Assembly (NCBI GenBank): GCA_023388965.1
Contig: JAEWFF010000014.1
Span: 85,641-149,640 of the forward strand
Origin: Pseudomonadota bacterium
GTDB lineage: Bacteria > Pseudomonadota > Alphaproteobacteria > Rhizobiales > Methylopilaceae
DNA length: 64,000 bases
Direction of reading: 5' to 3'
Shown here: positions 35,920 through 44,619 of the stretch, in pieces
How the letters are laid out: each line of letters begins with the position of its first letter
Position numbering within the stretch: position 1 is the first letter of the stretch
Notes under the pieces: generated by a model
What the model saw: the letters and a program-made list of their open reading frames with translations, nothing else
Told to the model about the DNA's origin: nothing
Databases searched by the model: none
Program-made: the position numbers and the translations under genes

Positions 35920-36959
35920 ACATCGACGTCCAGAACATCATCAAGCAGTTCGGTACCTTCAAGGCGCTGAACGATGTCAGTCTGAAAATCCAGTCGGGCG
36001 AATTGCTCGCGCTTCTCGGCCCGTCCGGTTCGGGAAAGACGACGCTTCTGCGCATCATCGCGGGCCTGGAATGGCCCGATGCCGGCGCGGTCCGCTTCGA
36101 TGGCGAGGACGCGCTGTCGCTGACGGTTGCCGAACGCGATGTCGGCTTCGTGTTCCAGCATTACGCGCTGTTCCGCCATATGAACGTCTACGACAATATT
36201 GCCTTCGGCATGCGCGTACGCCCACGCAAGGAGCGCAAGCCGGAATTTGCCATCAAGCAGAAGGTCGAGGAACTTCTCAATCTCGTACAGATCGGCTCGC
36301 TCGCGGGGCGTTATCCGTCGCAGCTTTCGGGCGGCCAGCGCCAGCGTGTTGCGCTTGCGCGCGCGCTCGCCATCGAGCCGCGCGTTCTGCTGCTCGACGA
36401 GCCGTTCGGCGCGCTCGACGCCAAGGTGCGCAAGGATCTGCGCCGCTGGCTGCGCAATCTGCACAACGAGCTGCACGTCACCTCGATCCTCGTCACGCAC
36501 GATCAGGAGGAGGCGCTGGAAGTCTCCGACCGTGTCGTCGTCATGGGACATGGCAGGATCGAGCAGGTCGGTACGCCGAGCGAGGTTTACGACACGCCGG
36601 CGACGGCCTTCGTGCACGATTTCATCGGCGAATCCGTTGCGCTGCCGATTACGGTCGAAAGCGGGGTCGCGCGTGTCGGCGACCGCAAGCTGATGATCGA
36701 TGCGGCGGGCGTTCGGTCCGGCGCGGCGCGTCTGTTCGTGCGTCCGCACGATATCGAGATCACGCCGGCTGGAAAGTCCGGCATCGAGGGGCAGGTGCTG
36801 GCGGTGCGCCGCTTCGGTCCGACCCATCGCGTCGATATTTCGGTTCCCGTCGATGGTGGTTACACGACAATCGAGGCGGCCGTTCCCGCCGGTCATGAAC
36901 CGAAGATCGGCGATACGCTCGGCCTCGTGCCGGAGCGCTATCGGGTATTTGCGGTCTGA
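35916..36959 (+). CDS. cysA: Sulfate/thiosulfate importer ATP-binding protein CysA
   Basis: 347 residues. The N-terminal ATPase domain has Walker A GPSGSGKTT, Q-loop FQHYALFRHM, signature LSGGQRQRVALARALA, Walker B VLLLDEPFGALDAKVR and H-loop TSILVTHDQEEALE. The C-terminal 110 residues are the TOBE-type regulatory domain of CysA (VRPHDIEITPAG). It energises sulfate uptake with CysT, CysW and Sbp. A family A palindromic element begins two bases after the stop. Confidence 0.96.
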   Translation: MNIDVQNIIKQFGTFKALNDVSLKIQSGELLALLGPSGSGKTTLLRIIAGLEWPDAGAVRFDGEDALSLTVAERDVGFVFQHYALFRHMNVYDNIAFGMRVRPRKERKPEFAIKQKVEELLNLVQIGSLAGRYPSQLSGGQRQRVALARALAIEPRVLLLDEPFGALDAKVRKDLRRWLRNLHNELHVTSILVTHDQEEALEVSDRVVVMGHGRIEQVGTPSEVYDTPATAFVHDFIGESVALPITVESGVARVGDRKLMIDAAGVRSGAARLFVRPHDIEITPAGKSGIEGQVLAVRRFGPTHRVDISVPVDGGYTTIEAAVPAGHEPKIGDTLGLVPERYRVFAV

Positions 36960-36960
36960 A

Positions 36961-37093
36961 CCCTCTCCCGCTTGCGGGAGAGGGACGACTCGCGCCGTCA
37001 GGTGCGAGCGGGGTGAGGGGGGGCCCTCACATTCGCGACCCCTCACCCGGCAGCCGCTGCGCGGCTTGCCGACCTCTCCCACAATGGGAGAGG
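36961..37093. repeat. Palindromic intergenic element, family A
   Basis: Between the converging cysA and oxidase genes. It has an outer left stem CCCTCTCCC-GCTT-GCGGGAGAGG, left inner hairpin CGCGCC-GTCA-GGTGCG, and GGTGAGGGG facing CCCCTCACC. The right inner hairpin is AGCCGC-TGC-GCGGCT, and the outer right stem is CCTCTCCC-ACAA-TGGGAGAGG. It may act as a two-way terminator. Confidence 0.85.
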
Positions 37094-37102
37094 TTATTGC
37101 CC

Positions 37103-38374
37103 CTACAACCTGTCCCGTAATGCATACCACAGCATGGCCAGCACCAGCAGCGGCTGGCGCAGCGCCGCACCGCCGGGGAAGGTCGGCACGGGAAGGCGCG
37201 CCAATATGTCGAACTTCTCCGCGGTTCCCATGATGGCTTCGGCCATCACCTTTCCGGCAAAGGGCGCGAGCGCGACGCCCTGGCCGGAATAACCGGCCGC
37301 CATCAATACGTTCGGATACAGACGCCGCACCATGGGCAGGCGGGTGGCCGTGACCCCGACGACGCCGCTCCACGCGAAATCGAAACCGGTTTCGGCAAGA
37401 TCGGGAAAGACGGTTCTCAGCGCGCGGCGCACTTTCGCGGCGGGATCGGCCACATAGGTCGTCGAATAGCTTTCGCCGCCGCCGAACAGCAGGCGGCCGT
37501 CCGCGGTCGGCCGGAAATAGTTCACGACGAAGCGGCTGTCGGCAACGGCCATGGGCGTGGTGAGGTATTGCTTCAATCTTTCGCCCAAAGGTGCGGTCAC
37601 GCCGATGGTGGAAGCAATCGGCATGATGCGCGCATCGGCGTCGGGAACGAGGCCCTGCATCAGGCTGTCGCCGGCCACCAGAACCCAGTCCGCCATGACT
37701 TCGCCGCTGCGGGTCGTTACGCGCGCTTTCGCGCCCGGCGTGATGGAAAGTGCCTTCGTGTTCTCGAAGAACTGTGCGCCTGCACTTTCGGCGGCGCGGG
37801 CGAGGCCGCGTGCATATTTCAGCGGATGCAGATGCCCGCCGCCACGGTCGATCATGCCGCCCTTGTAATCGTCCGATTTCACAAGCGCGCGGATGCCGGC
37901 ACTGTCGAGCCTTTCGACCTTGTCATAGGCGTAATGGGTGCGCAGATGGTCGACATAGCGGCTGGTCTTGTCGGCGAGGCCCGCACGGTGATCGGCATAG
38001 ATCAGGCCGTGGACGCGCTCGGCATGGATATCGTGCCGGACGATGCGGTTGTCGATCTCCGCAACGGCATCCTGACCGATATCCCACAATTGCCGCGCCG
38101 CGGCGGTTCCGAATGCGCGTTCGAGATATATCTGGTCCTTGCGAAGCCCTGTATGTATCTGCCCGCCATTGCGTCCGGATGCGCCGCAGGCCACGCGACC
38201 CTGTTCGAGAACGACGACGGAATAGCCCCCCTCGACAAGGCTGAGCGCTGCGCCGATGCCGGTGAAGCCCGCGCCGATCACGCACACATCGGCACGCACG
38301 CTTCCCTCCAGCGCGGGGAAATCCGGCAGGGGCTCGGCGGTCGCTTCGTAATAGGTTCTGTCGCCCATCGTCAT
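37103..38374 (-). CDS. FAD-dependent oxidoreductase, gamma-glutamylputrescine oxidase type
   Basis: 423 residues (421 if the ATG at 38368 is used). A DAO-family flavoenzyme with an FAD-binding VCVIGAGFTGIGAALSLVEG motif near residue 30. CGASGRNGGQIHTGL follows, and near the C-terminus are GVVGVTATRLPMVRRL and MAAGYSGQGVALAPFAGK. The sequence and the neighbouring PuuA-like gene suggest oxidation of gamma-glutamylputrescine (PuuB). Other amine substrates cannot be excluded. It lies downstream of the ligase gene on the same strand, with repeats between. Confidence 0.85.
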   Translation of the reverse strand: MTMGDRTYYEATAEPLPDFPALEGSVRADVCVIGAGFTGIGAALSLVEGGYSVVVLEQGRVACGASGRNGGQIHTGLRKDQIYLERAFGTAAARQLWDIGQDAVAEIDNRIVRHDIHAERVHGLIYADHRAGLADKTSRYVDHLRTHYAYDKVERLDSAGIRALVKSDDYKGGMIDRGGGHLHPLKYARGLARAAESAGAQFFENTKALSITPGAKARVTTRSGEVMADWVLVAGDSLMQGLVPDADARIMPIASTIGVTAPLGERLKQYLTTPMAVADSRFVVNYFRPTADGRLLFGGGESYSTTYVADPAAKVRRALRTVFPDLAETGFDFAWSGVVGVTATRLPMVRRLYPNVLMAAGYSGQGVALAPFAGKVMAEAIMGTAEKFDILARLPVPTFPGGAALRQPLLVLAMLWYALRDRL

Positions 38375-38396
38375 CCCGGACGCGCATGATGTATGG

Positions 38397-38509
38397 ACCT
38401 CATCCTGAGGAGCGATGCGAAGCTTCGCGTCCCGAAGGATGGGCAGCGAATACAGCGCCCGCGTCTCATCCTTCGAGACGCCCGCTGCGCGGGCTCCTCA
38501 GGATGAGGT
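38397..38509. repeat. Palindromic intergenic element, family C
   Basis: Perfect 17-bp outer arms (ACCTCATCCTGAGGAGC / GCTCCTCAGGATGAGGT). Inside are GCGAAG-CTTCGC, the pair GAAGGATG/CATCCTTC and a hairpin GCCCGC-TGC-GCGGGC. It lies between the PuuA-like and PuuB-like genes. A related copy with different inner stems is at 47.57 kb. Confidence 0.88.
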
Positions 38510-38528
38510 CTCCGGATGCCGCCGCGAA

Positions 38529-38565
38529 AGGTCCCGGATAAACGCTGCGCGTTTTCCGGGACGAC
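38529..38565. repeat. Half element of palindromic family B
   Basis: A single hairpin, GGTCCCGGA-T-AAACGC-TGC-GCGTTT-TCCGGGAC, directly beside the family C element and ending at the stop of the ligase gene. Its arms match the family B elements elsewhere in the window. Confidence 0.75.
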
Positions 38566-38567
38566 GG

Positions 38568-39962
38568 CTAAACATTCAGAAGCAGATATTCGCGCTCCCA
38601 CGGGCTTATGACGCGCATGAAGGTTTCGAACTCCGCGCGTTTGACCGCCGCATAGGTCACTATGAAGGTGCGGCCGAACAGTTTTTCGAGCGCCTCGGAT
38701 TCCTCGAACAGCGACAGTGCCTCGAGCAGGCCGCGTGGCAGATCGTAATCGAGCCCGTGCGCCGAGCCTTCGATGGGCTCTGTCGGCTCCAGCTCTTCGG
38801 TCATGCCGAGATAGCCGGCCGCAAGGCCGGCGGCGATGGCGAGATAGGGATTGGCGTCCGAGGATGGAATGCGGTTTTCGACGCGCCGCGATTCCGGTTT
38901 GGACGGCGGCACGCGCAGGCCGGTCGTCCGGTTGTCGTAGCCCCAGGCCACATTGATCGGCGCAGTGCCTTCCTTCGTCAGGCGGCGATAGGAGTTCACG
39001 TAAGGCGCAAGTATGCACATGACGTGGGGCAGGTATTTCTGCTGCCCGGCCAGAAACGAGAAGAATTCCTTCGTCGGCTCGCCCTTGGCGTTCGAGAAAA
39101 TGTTCTTCCCGCTCTTGTCGCGGATGGATTGATGTATGTGCATGGCCGAGCCCGGCTCGTCGGCAATCGGCTTGGCCATGAAGGTGGCGTAGATGTTGTG
39201 AGCGAGCGCCGCTTCGCGGATCGTGCGCTTGAACATGAATACCTGGTCGGCAAGCGCGAGCGGGTCGCCATGGCGCAGATTGATCTCCATCTGCGCGGCG
39301 CCTTCCTCGTGGATCAGGGTGTCGATCTCAAGCCCCTGCGCCTCGGAGAAATCGTAGATATCCTCGAACAGGTCGTCGAACTCGTTCACGGCCGAAATCG
39401 AATAGCTCTGGCGCCCGGTCTCCGGGCGGCCAGAGCGGCCGACCGGCGGTTCGAGCGGGTAATCGGGATCGGTGTTCGGCTTGACGAGGTAGAATTCGAT
39501 CTCCGGCGCGACGATGGGGTGCCAGCCCTTGGCCGTGTAGAGGTCCACGATCCGCCGCAGCACATTGCGCGGCGCGACCTCGACCGGCTCGCCGTCGCGG
39601 TTGAAGCAATCGTGGATCATCTGCGCAGTCGGGTCGTTCGCCCATGGCACAACCGACAGCGTGGAAAAGTCCGGCTCCAGAACGAGGTCGGCATCGGCCG
39701 GGTCGGCCGCGCCCGCCGCATCGTCGGCGGTGTATTCGCCGGCAATCGTCTGGTGAAAGATGGAGGAGGGCAGGTTCATCGCCGGCGCATTGAAGAATTT
39801 GGATGTCGGCATGATCTTGCCGCGCGCCACGCCGGCCTGGTCCGGCACCACGCATTCCAGTTCCTCGATGCCCCTGGCCCTCAGCCAGGCGCGTGCTTCG
39901 GCAACATTGGCCACGCCTCTCAGGGAGGAAGCGGCGTCCTTCGGTGTTTTCTTCTTGACCAT
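38568..39962 (-). CDS. Glutamine synthetase family protein, gamma-glutamylputrescine synthetase type
   Basis: 464 residues from the ATG at 39962 (a start at 40013 adds 17). Residues 35-120 are the beta-grasp domain and the rest the catalytic domain. Visible are the metal-binding APEIEFYLV, EEGAAQMEINLRHGDP, the GSAMHIHQSI motif and NRTTGLRVP near the ATP/substrate site. The Tyr of adenylylated GlnA is absent, as in PuuA and GlnT-like enzymes. With the oxidase downstream and the importer divergently upstream, ligation of glutamate to putrescine is the likely job. Another amine is possible. Confidence 0.85.
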   Translation of the reverse strand: MVKKKTPKDAASSLRGVANVAEARAWLRARGIEELECVVPDQAGVARGKIMPTSKFFNAPAMNLPSSIFHQTIAGEYTADDAAGAADPADADLVLEPDFSTLSVVPWANDPTAQMIHDCFNRDGEPVEVAPRNVLRRIVDLYTAKGWHPIVAPEIEFYLVKPNTDPDYPLEPPVGRSGRPETGRQSYSISAVNEFDDLFEDIYDFSEAQGLEIDTLIHEEGAAQMEINLRHGDPLALADQVFMFKRTIREAALAHNIYATFMAKPIADEPGSAMHIHQSIRDKSGKNIFSNAKGEPTKEFFSFLAGQQKYLPHVMCILAPYVNSYRRLTKEGTAPINVAWGYDNRTTGLRVPPSKPESRRVENRIPSSDANPYLAIAAGLAAGYLGMTEELEPTEPIEGSAHGLDYDLPRGLLEALSLFEESEALEKLFGRTFIVTYAAVKRAEFETFMRVISPWEREYLLLNV

Positions 39963-40257
39963 GCGGTTCTGCAATCCGCGCGCCCGGAGTGTGATTGGTA
40001 CCCTAAAGGACATCCGGGGATGCGCGGTCTGGGCCTATGCCCGGTTGCGCTCCGTGTTTTGTGGGGGCTGCCGCGGCTGCGGCGGCCAGTGGGCCAAGAG
40101 TGCCGGGCCGCCTTGAAGCCGTCAACGGGTGCGCCACAATCATCCTGCGGCGGGGGAGTAAATACCACCGAAGCTGTTGCTTGTATCGAGGGTCATTGGC
40201 CCGTAACTTGGCGCGCTCAGAATTGGCTGCAAGGCCCCTTGGAGGAACAAGAAAACC

Positions 40258-41364
40258 ATGAACCAGCCTCGTTCCATCGTTTCGGCGCTGGCCGCCGTGC
40301 TGCTCCTCGGCTCCGCCGCCGGCGCGGCGGCTGAAGAGATCAGGATCTACAATTGGTCGGATTATATCGACGAAGACATCCTGAAGGAGTTCACGGCGGA
40401 GACGGGCATCCAGGTCGTCTATGACACGTTCGACACCAACGAGCTTCTGGAGACGAAGCTGCTGACGGGGTCGACCGGTTACGACATCGTGGTGCCGACC
40501 GCGACGTTCCTCAACCGCCAGATCAAGGCAGGCGTTTTCCAGAAGATCGACAAGTCGAAGCTTCCGAACATCAAGAATATGTGGCCCGAGATTCAGGAGC
40601 GTGTCGCCCGCTACGATCCCGGCAACGAATATTCCGTGACCTATATGTGGGGCACGACGGGCATCGGCTACAACGTCGCCAAGGTGAAGGAGGCGCTGCC
40701 CAACGCGCCGGTGAATTCCTGGGCCCTGCTGCTCGATCCGGCGAACGCCGAGGCGTTGTCGAAATGCGGCATCATGATGCTCGATTCGGCGGAAGACGTG
40801 CTGCCTTCGGTGATGAACTATCTCGGCATCGACCCGCCGGACTTCGATCCCGCCAAGCCGGAGAATGTGGAAAAGGCGGCCGAACATGTCGGCAAGCTCG
40901 CCAAATCGATCCGCAAATTCCATTCCGACGAGTGGCGGCAGGCGCTGGCCGACGGCGATATCTGCGTCGCGCTCGGCTATTCGGGCGATGTGCTGCAATA
41001 CAAGGCCGCCGCCGAGGAAGCGGGCAAGGGCGTCGAGCTGCAATATGTGATCCCGAAGGAAGGCGCGCAGCTCTGGTTCGACGTGTTCGCCGTTCCGGCC
41101 GATGCGCCGAACCCGGAAGGTGCGCACAAATTCCTCGACTACATGATGCGCCCCGAAGTCATCGCCAAGGCGACGAACTATGTGCAATACGCGAACGCCA
41201 ACCTCGCCTCGCAGCAGTTCGTCGACAAGGACGTGATGGAGAACCCGGCGGTCTATCCGGACGCTGACACGCTGAAGCGCCTTTTCACCGTCTCCACGGT
41301 CGAGGACCCGCAGCTTCAGCGCCTCATCACCCGCGCATGGACAAAGGCCAAGACTGGCCAGTAA
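40258..41364 (+). CDS. potF: Polyamine ABC transporter, periplasmic binding protein
   Basis: 368 residues with a signal peptide (residues 1-25, cut near AAA-EE). The mature start EEIRIYNWSDYIDEDILKEF is the PotD/PotF signature. Ligand residues include YDTFDTNE, GYDIVVPTATFLNRQ and MWGTTGIGYN. It captures putrescine or spermidine in the periplasm. It starts a four-gene importer run and lies 295 bases from the divergent ligase gene. GGAGG is upstream of the ATG. Confidence 0.93.
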   Translation: MNQPRSIVSALAAVLLLGSAAGAAAEEIRIYNWSDYIDEDILKEFTAETGIQVVYDTFDTNELLETKLLTGSTGYDIVVPTATFLNRQIKAGVFQKIDKSKLPNIKNMWPEIQERVARYDPGNEYSVTYMWGTTGIGYNVAKVKEALPNAPVNSWALLLDPANAEALSKCGIMMLDSAEDVLPSVMNYLGIDPPDFDPAKPENVEKAAEHVGKLAKSIRKFHSDEWRQALADGDICVALGYSGDVLQYKAAAEEAGKGVELQYVIPKEGAQLWFDVFAVPADAPNPEGAHKFLDYMMRPEVIAKATNYVQYANANLASQQFVDKDVMENPAVYPDADTLKRLFTVSTVEDPQLQRLITRAWTKAKTGQ

Positions 41365-41411
41365 TTTCATCTGCGAGGGGGCCGGCCCGGCCCCCTCGTG
41401 GGAGTGCATGG

Positions 41412-42575
41412 ATGCCGCCATCAGTCGAGAAACAGGCGCTCGGTTCCGTACGCCGCGCCTTCAGCCCCTGGACGGATCCGCAGGCCGTTCCGCTGATCCG
41501 GTTCGAGAACGTCACCAAGAAATATGGTGACTTCACCGCGGTCGATAATCTCACCCTCGACATCTACGAACGCGAATTTTTCGCGCTGCTCGGCCCGTCG
41601 GGCTGCGGCAAGACTACTCTGATGCGCATGCTCGCGGGCTTCGAGGAGCCGACCGAGGGCAAGGTCATTCTCGCGGGCCGCGATCTTGTCGGCGTGCCGC
41701 CATACCGGCGCCCCGTCAACATGATGTTCCAGTCCTATGCGCTGTTCCCGCACATGACGGTCGCGGACAACATCGCCTTCGGTCTCAAACAGATCAATAT
41801 GCCCAAAGCCGAGCGTGAGGCCCGCGTCGCCGAAATGCTGAGGCTCGTGAAGCTGGAAAAGTTCGGCAGCCGCAAGCCGCACCAGCTTTCGGGCGGCCAG
41901 CGCCAGCGCGTTGCGCTTGCGCGTTCGCTGGCGCTGAAGCCGAAAGTGCTCCTGCTCGACGAGCCGCTCGGCGCGCTCGACAAGAAGCTGCGCGAGGAAA
42001 CGCAGTTCGAACTGACCGATCTTCAGGTCACGCTCGGCATGACCTTCCTCATCGTCACGCACGATCAGGAAGAGGCCATGACGGTCGCAGACCGCATCGC
42101 CGTCATGGATCAGGGCAGGGTCATCCAGGTCGCGACTCCCGCCCAGATCTATGAGCAGCCCAATTCGCGCTATGTCGCCGGCTTCATCGGCGATGTGAAC
42201 ATCATTCCCGCCCGGATCGAATCGAGCGAAGGCAACGCCATCCGCCTGCGCAGCCCGTGGTCGGACGCGCCCATCGAGGTGACTGCGGGGCCCGTACTTG
42301 CCAGCGGCGCGGAGACATGGCTCGCATTGCGCCCCGAAAAGATCGGCATTTCGCGCGAGCCGCCGCCGCCGGGAACGTCCAATGTGCTGGCCGGCGAAGT
42401 CTGGGACATCGGCTATCTCGGCGATCTGTCCATATACCGCGTCAAGCTGCCGTCCGGCGATATCGTGAAGGCGCAGATCGAGAACCGTACGCGCGTCGTC
42501 GAGCGGCCGATCACCTGGGAAGACAAGGTCTGGCTGAACTGGGCGCCCGAACAGGGCGTCCTTCTGACGAGCTGA
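41412..42575 (+). CDS. potG: Polyamine ABC transporter ATP-binding protein
   Basis: 387 residues; the start at 41412 has GGAG seven bases upstream. N-terminal extension of about 35 residues, then the ATPase: Walker A GPSGCGKTT, Q-loop FQSYALFPHM, signature LSGGQRQRVALARSLA, Walker B VLLLDEPLGALDKKLR and H-loop VTHDQEEAM. The C-terminal 110 residues are a TOBE-2 domain. It powers the PotHI channel. Confidence 0.94.
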   Translation: MPPSVEKQALGSVRRAFSPWTDPQAVPLIRFENVTKKYGDFTAVDNLTLDIYEREFFALLGPSGCGKTTLMRMLAGFEEPTEGKVILAGRDLVGVPPYRRPVNMMFQSYALFPHMTVADNIAFGLKQINMPKAEREARVAEMLRLVKLEKFGSRKPHQLSGGQRQRVALARSLALKPKVLLLDEPLGALDKKLREETQFELTDLQVTLGMTFLIVTHDQEEAMTVADRIAVMDQGRVIQVATPAQIYEQPNSRYVAGFIGDVNIIPARIESSEGNAIRLRSPWSDAPIEVTAGPVLASGAETWLALRPEKIGISREPPPPGTSNVLAGEVWDIGYLGDLSIYRVKLPSGDIVKAQIENRTRVVERPITWEDKVWLNWAPEQGVLLTS

Positions 42576-42585
42576 GGGGCCGCGC

Positions 42586-43506
42586 GTGGCGGAACGTGAA
42601 AAGGAAACGAACTGGCTGCGCCGCATCGAGATCGGCGTGCCGTTCGCCTGGCTCATCGTCTTCTTTCTGATCCCGTTCGTGATCGTCCTGAAGATTTCGT
42701 TCTCGACGGGCGCGATCGCGCAGCCGCCCTATTATCCAGTCTTCAACCTTCTCGCGGACGGCCTGTCCGGCACGCTCGACAAGATACGGCAGTTCTCGGC
42801 GCGCAATTACGCCTTCCTGTTCTCCGACCCGCTCTACATCAACTCCTATCTGTCGAGCCTGCGCATCGCGGCGATCTCGACCGCGCTTCTTCTGCTGATC
42901 GGCTATCCCATTGCCTACGCCATGGCGCGGGCGCCCAAAAGCATCCGCCCGATGCTGCTGATGATGATCATCCTGCCGTTCTGGACCTCGTTCCTGATCC
43001 GTGTGTACGCATGGATCGGCATCCTGAAGCCCGAGGGGCTCTTGTCCGGCTTCCTGATCTGGCTCGGCGTCATCGACACGCCGCTGGAGATCATGAACAC
43101 CGAAAAGGCCGTCTTCATCGGCATCGTCTATTCCTATCTGCCGTTCATGGTCCTGCCGCTCTACGCCAATCTCGAAAAGCTCGATGCAACGCTGCTGGAA
43201 GCGGCCGCCGATCTCGGCTCGCCACCGTTCAAGGCGTTCTGGCAGATCACGCTGCCGCTGTCCGTGCCCGGCATCGTCGCCGGCTGCATGCTGTGTTTCA
43301 TTCCGGCGGTCGGCGAATTCGTGATCCCCGATCTGCTCGGCGGTTCCGATACGCTGATGATCGGCCGCACGCTGTGGAACGAATTCTTCCTCAACCGTGA
43401 CTGGCCGGTCTCGGCGGCGGTCGCGGTCCTGCTTCTGCTCGTTCTCGTCGTGCCGATCGTGTTCTACCAGCGCTATCAGCAAAGACAGCTGGAGGCGGAC
43501 AGATGA
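42586..43506 (+). CDS. potH: Polyamine ABC transporter permease
   Basis: 306 residues starting at a GTG, 10 bases after potG. Six membrane helices; the first at about 17-38 (VPFAWLIVFFLIPFVIVLKI). The EAA loop is in LEAAADLGSPPFKAFWQITLP. PFWTSFLIRVYAW is typical of PotB/PotH. It forms the channel with PotI. Confidence 0.93.
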   Translation: MAEREKETNWLRRIEIGVPFAWLIVFFLIPFVIVLKISFSTGAIAQPPYYPVFNLLADGLSGTLDKIRQFSARNYAFLFSDPLYINSYLSSLRIAAISTALLLLIGYPIAYAMARAPKSIRPMLLMMIILPFWTSFLIRVYAWIGILKPEGLLSGFLIWLGVIDTPLEIMNTEKAVFIGIVYSYLPFMVLPLYANLEKLDATLLEAAADLGSPPFKAFWQITLPLSVPGIVAGCMLCFIPAVGEFVIPDLLGGSDTLMIGRTLWNEFFLNRDWPVSAAVAVLLLLVLVVPIVFYQRYQQRQLEADR

Positions 43507-43514
43507 GAAAGACT

Positions 43515-43614
43515 CGTCATCCCGGAAGCGCGCAGCGCTATCCGGGATCTTTCTCGCCAGGTGCTTTGAAAGGGAAGATCCCGGATCGCGGCCATGGCCG
43601 TGTCCGGGATGACG
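43515..43614. repeat. Palindromic element, family B, inside the pot operon
   Basis: The whole gap between potH and potI is this 100-bp element. CGTCATCCCGGA and TCCGGGATGACG close the ends as an inverted repeat. The left hairpin is CCCGGA-AGCGC-GCA-GCGCT-A-TCCGGG, and the right one encloses CGGCC-AT-GGCCG. It ends 10 bases before the potI start, so it must be transcribed as part of the mRNA if the operon is continuous. Confidence 0.88.
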
Positions 43615-43624
43615 GAGCGCGCGC

Positions 43625-44470
43625 ATGAACACCGGCCTGTCCCGCTTCAACCTGGTCTCGCTGACGCTCGGCTTCGCGTTCCTCTACATTCCGATCGTCA
43701 TTCTCGTCATCTATTCGTTCAACGATTCGCGCCTCGTCACGGTGTGGGGCGGGTGGTCGACGAAGTGGTACGTCGCGCTGTTCAACAACCAGCAGCTTCT
43801 CGATGCCGCGTGGATCACAGCGCGCGTCGCCTTCCTGTCGGCCACCATCGCGACGATCTTCGGCACGATGGCCGGCATCGCGCTCGTGCGGCACGGGCGC
43901 TTCCGCGGCCGTACATTGTTCTCCGGCCTTGTCTATGCCCCGCTCGTCATGCCGGAAGTCATTACGGGCCTTTCGCTTCTGCTCCTGTTCGTCGCGGTCG
44001 GCATGGCGCGCGGCTTCTGGACCGTCACGCTCGCGCATGTCACCTTCTCGATGTGCTATGTGGCCGTGGTCGTGCAGTCGCGCCTGCTGAGTTTCGACCG
44101 TAGCCTGGAAGAGGCGGCGCAGGATCTCGGCGCAACCCCGCTCAAGACATTGTTCGTCATCACGCTGCCGATCATCGCGCCCGCGATCATTTCGGGCTGG
44201 ATGCTGGCTTTCACCCTCTCGCTCGACGATCTCGTCATTGCGAGCTTCACCACCGGGCCGGGCGCGACCACGCTTCCCATGCGCATCTATTCGTCGGTCC
44301 GGCGCGGCGTCACGCCCGAGATCAACGCCGTCTGTACGATCCTGATCGCCATCGTCACCTTTGTCGTCATCACGGTTTCGATCGCCACCAAGCGCGCGCA
44401 GGATCAGCGCGAACGGGCCGAGCGCATGGCCGAGCAGGGCGGCATTCCGATCGCCGCGAATGCGGGGTAA
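43625..44470 (+). CDS. potI: Polyamine ABC transporter permease
   Basis: 281 residues. Six membrane helices (first FAFLYIPIVILVIYSF). VWGGWSTKWYVALFNN is typical of PotC/PotI, and the EAA loop is LEEAAQDLGATPLKTLFVIT. ISGWMLAFTLSLDDLVIASF is also characteristic. It is the second subunit of the polyamine channel. The ribosome site lies at the edge of the preceding repeat. Confidence 0.93.
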   Translation: MNTGLSRFNLVSLTLGFAFLYIPIVILVIYSFNDSRLVTVWGGWSTKWYVALFNNQQLLDAAWITARVAFLSATIATIFGTMAGIALVRHGRFRGRTLFSGLVYAPLVMPEVITGLSLLLLFVAVGMARGFWTVTLAHVTFSMCYVAVVVQSRLLSFDRSLEEAAQDLGATPLKTLFVITLPIIAPAIISGWMLAFTLSLDDLVIASFTTGPGATTLPMRIYSSVRRGVTPEINAVCTILIAIVTFVVITVSIATKRAQDQRERAERMAEQGGIPIAANAG

Positions 44471-44474
44471 ACAA

Positions 44475-44616
44475 CCCTCCCCTTGAGGGAGAGGACGACT
44501 CGCGGGCGGGAAGCCCGCGAGCGAGGTGAGGGGAAAGTCAAAAACTCTGCCCGCTTTATTCCCCTCACCCGGCCGCCGCTTCGCGGCGTGCCGACCTCTC
44601 CCGTGAACGGGAGAGG
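44475..44616. repeat. Palindromic intergenic element, family A
   Basis: Between the converging potI and iron permease genes. It has left stem CCCTCC-CCTTGA-GGGAGAGG, left inner hairpin GCGGGC-GGGAA-GCCCGC, GGTGAGGGG facing CCCCTCACC, right inner hairpin CGCCGC-TTC-GCGGCG, and right outer stem CTCTCCCGT-GAAC-GGGAGAG. It overlaps neither stop codon. Confidence 0.88.
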
Positions 44617-44619
44617 TGA

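Noticed and set aside
40185..40215. A sigma-54-like promoter before potF
   Set aside because: TTGGCCCGTAACTTGGC has 11 bases between the GG and GC elements instead of 10, and the second candidate in this region lacks the GC; not a convincing match.
38415..40334. A 639-codon plus-strand open frame opposite the PuuA-like gene
   Set aside because: It is the antisense of a clear glutamine-synthetase-family gene; the product is Arg/His-rich without any recognisable domain, as expected of shadow frames in GC-rich DNA.
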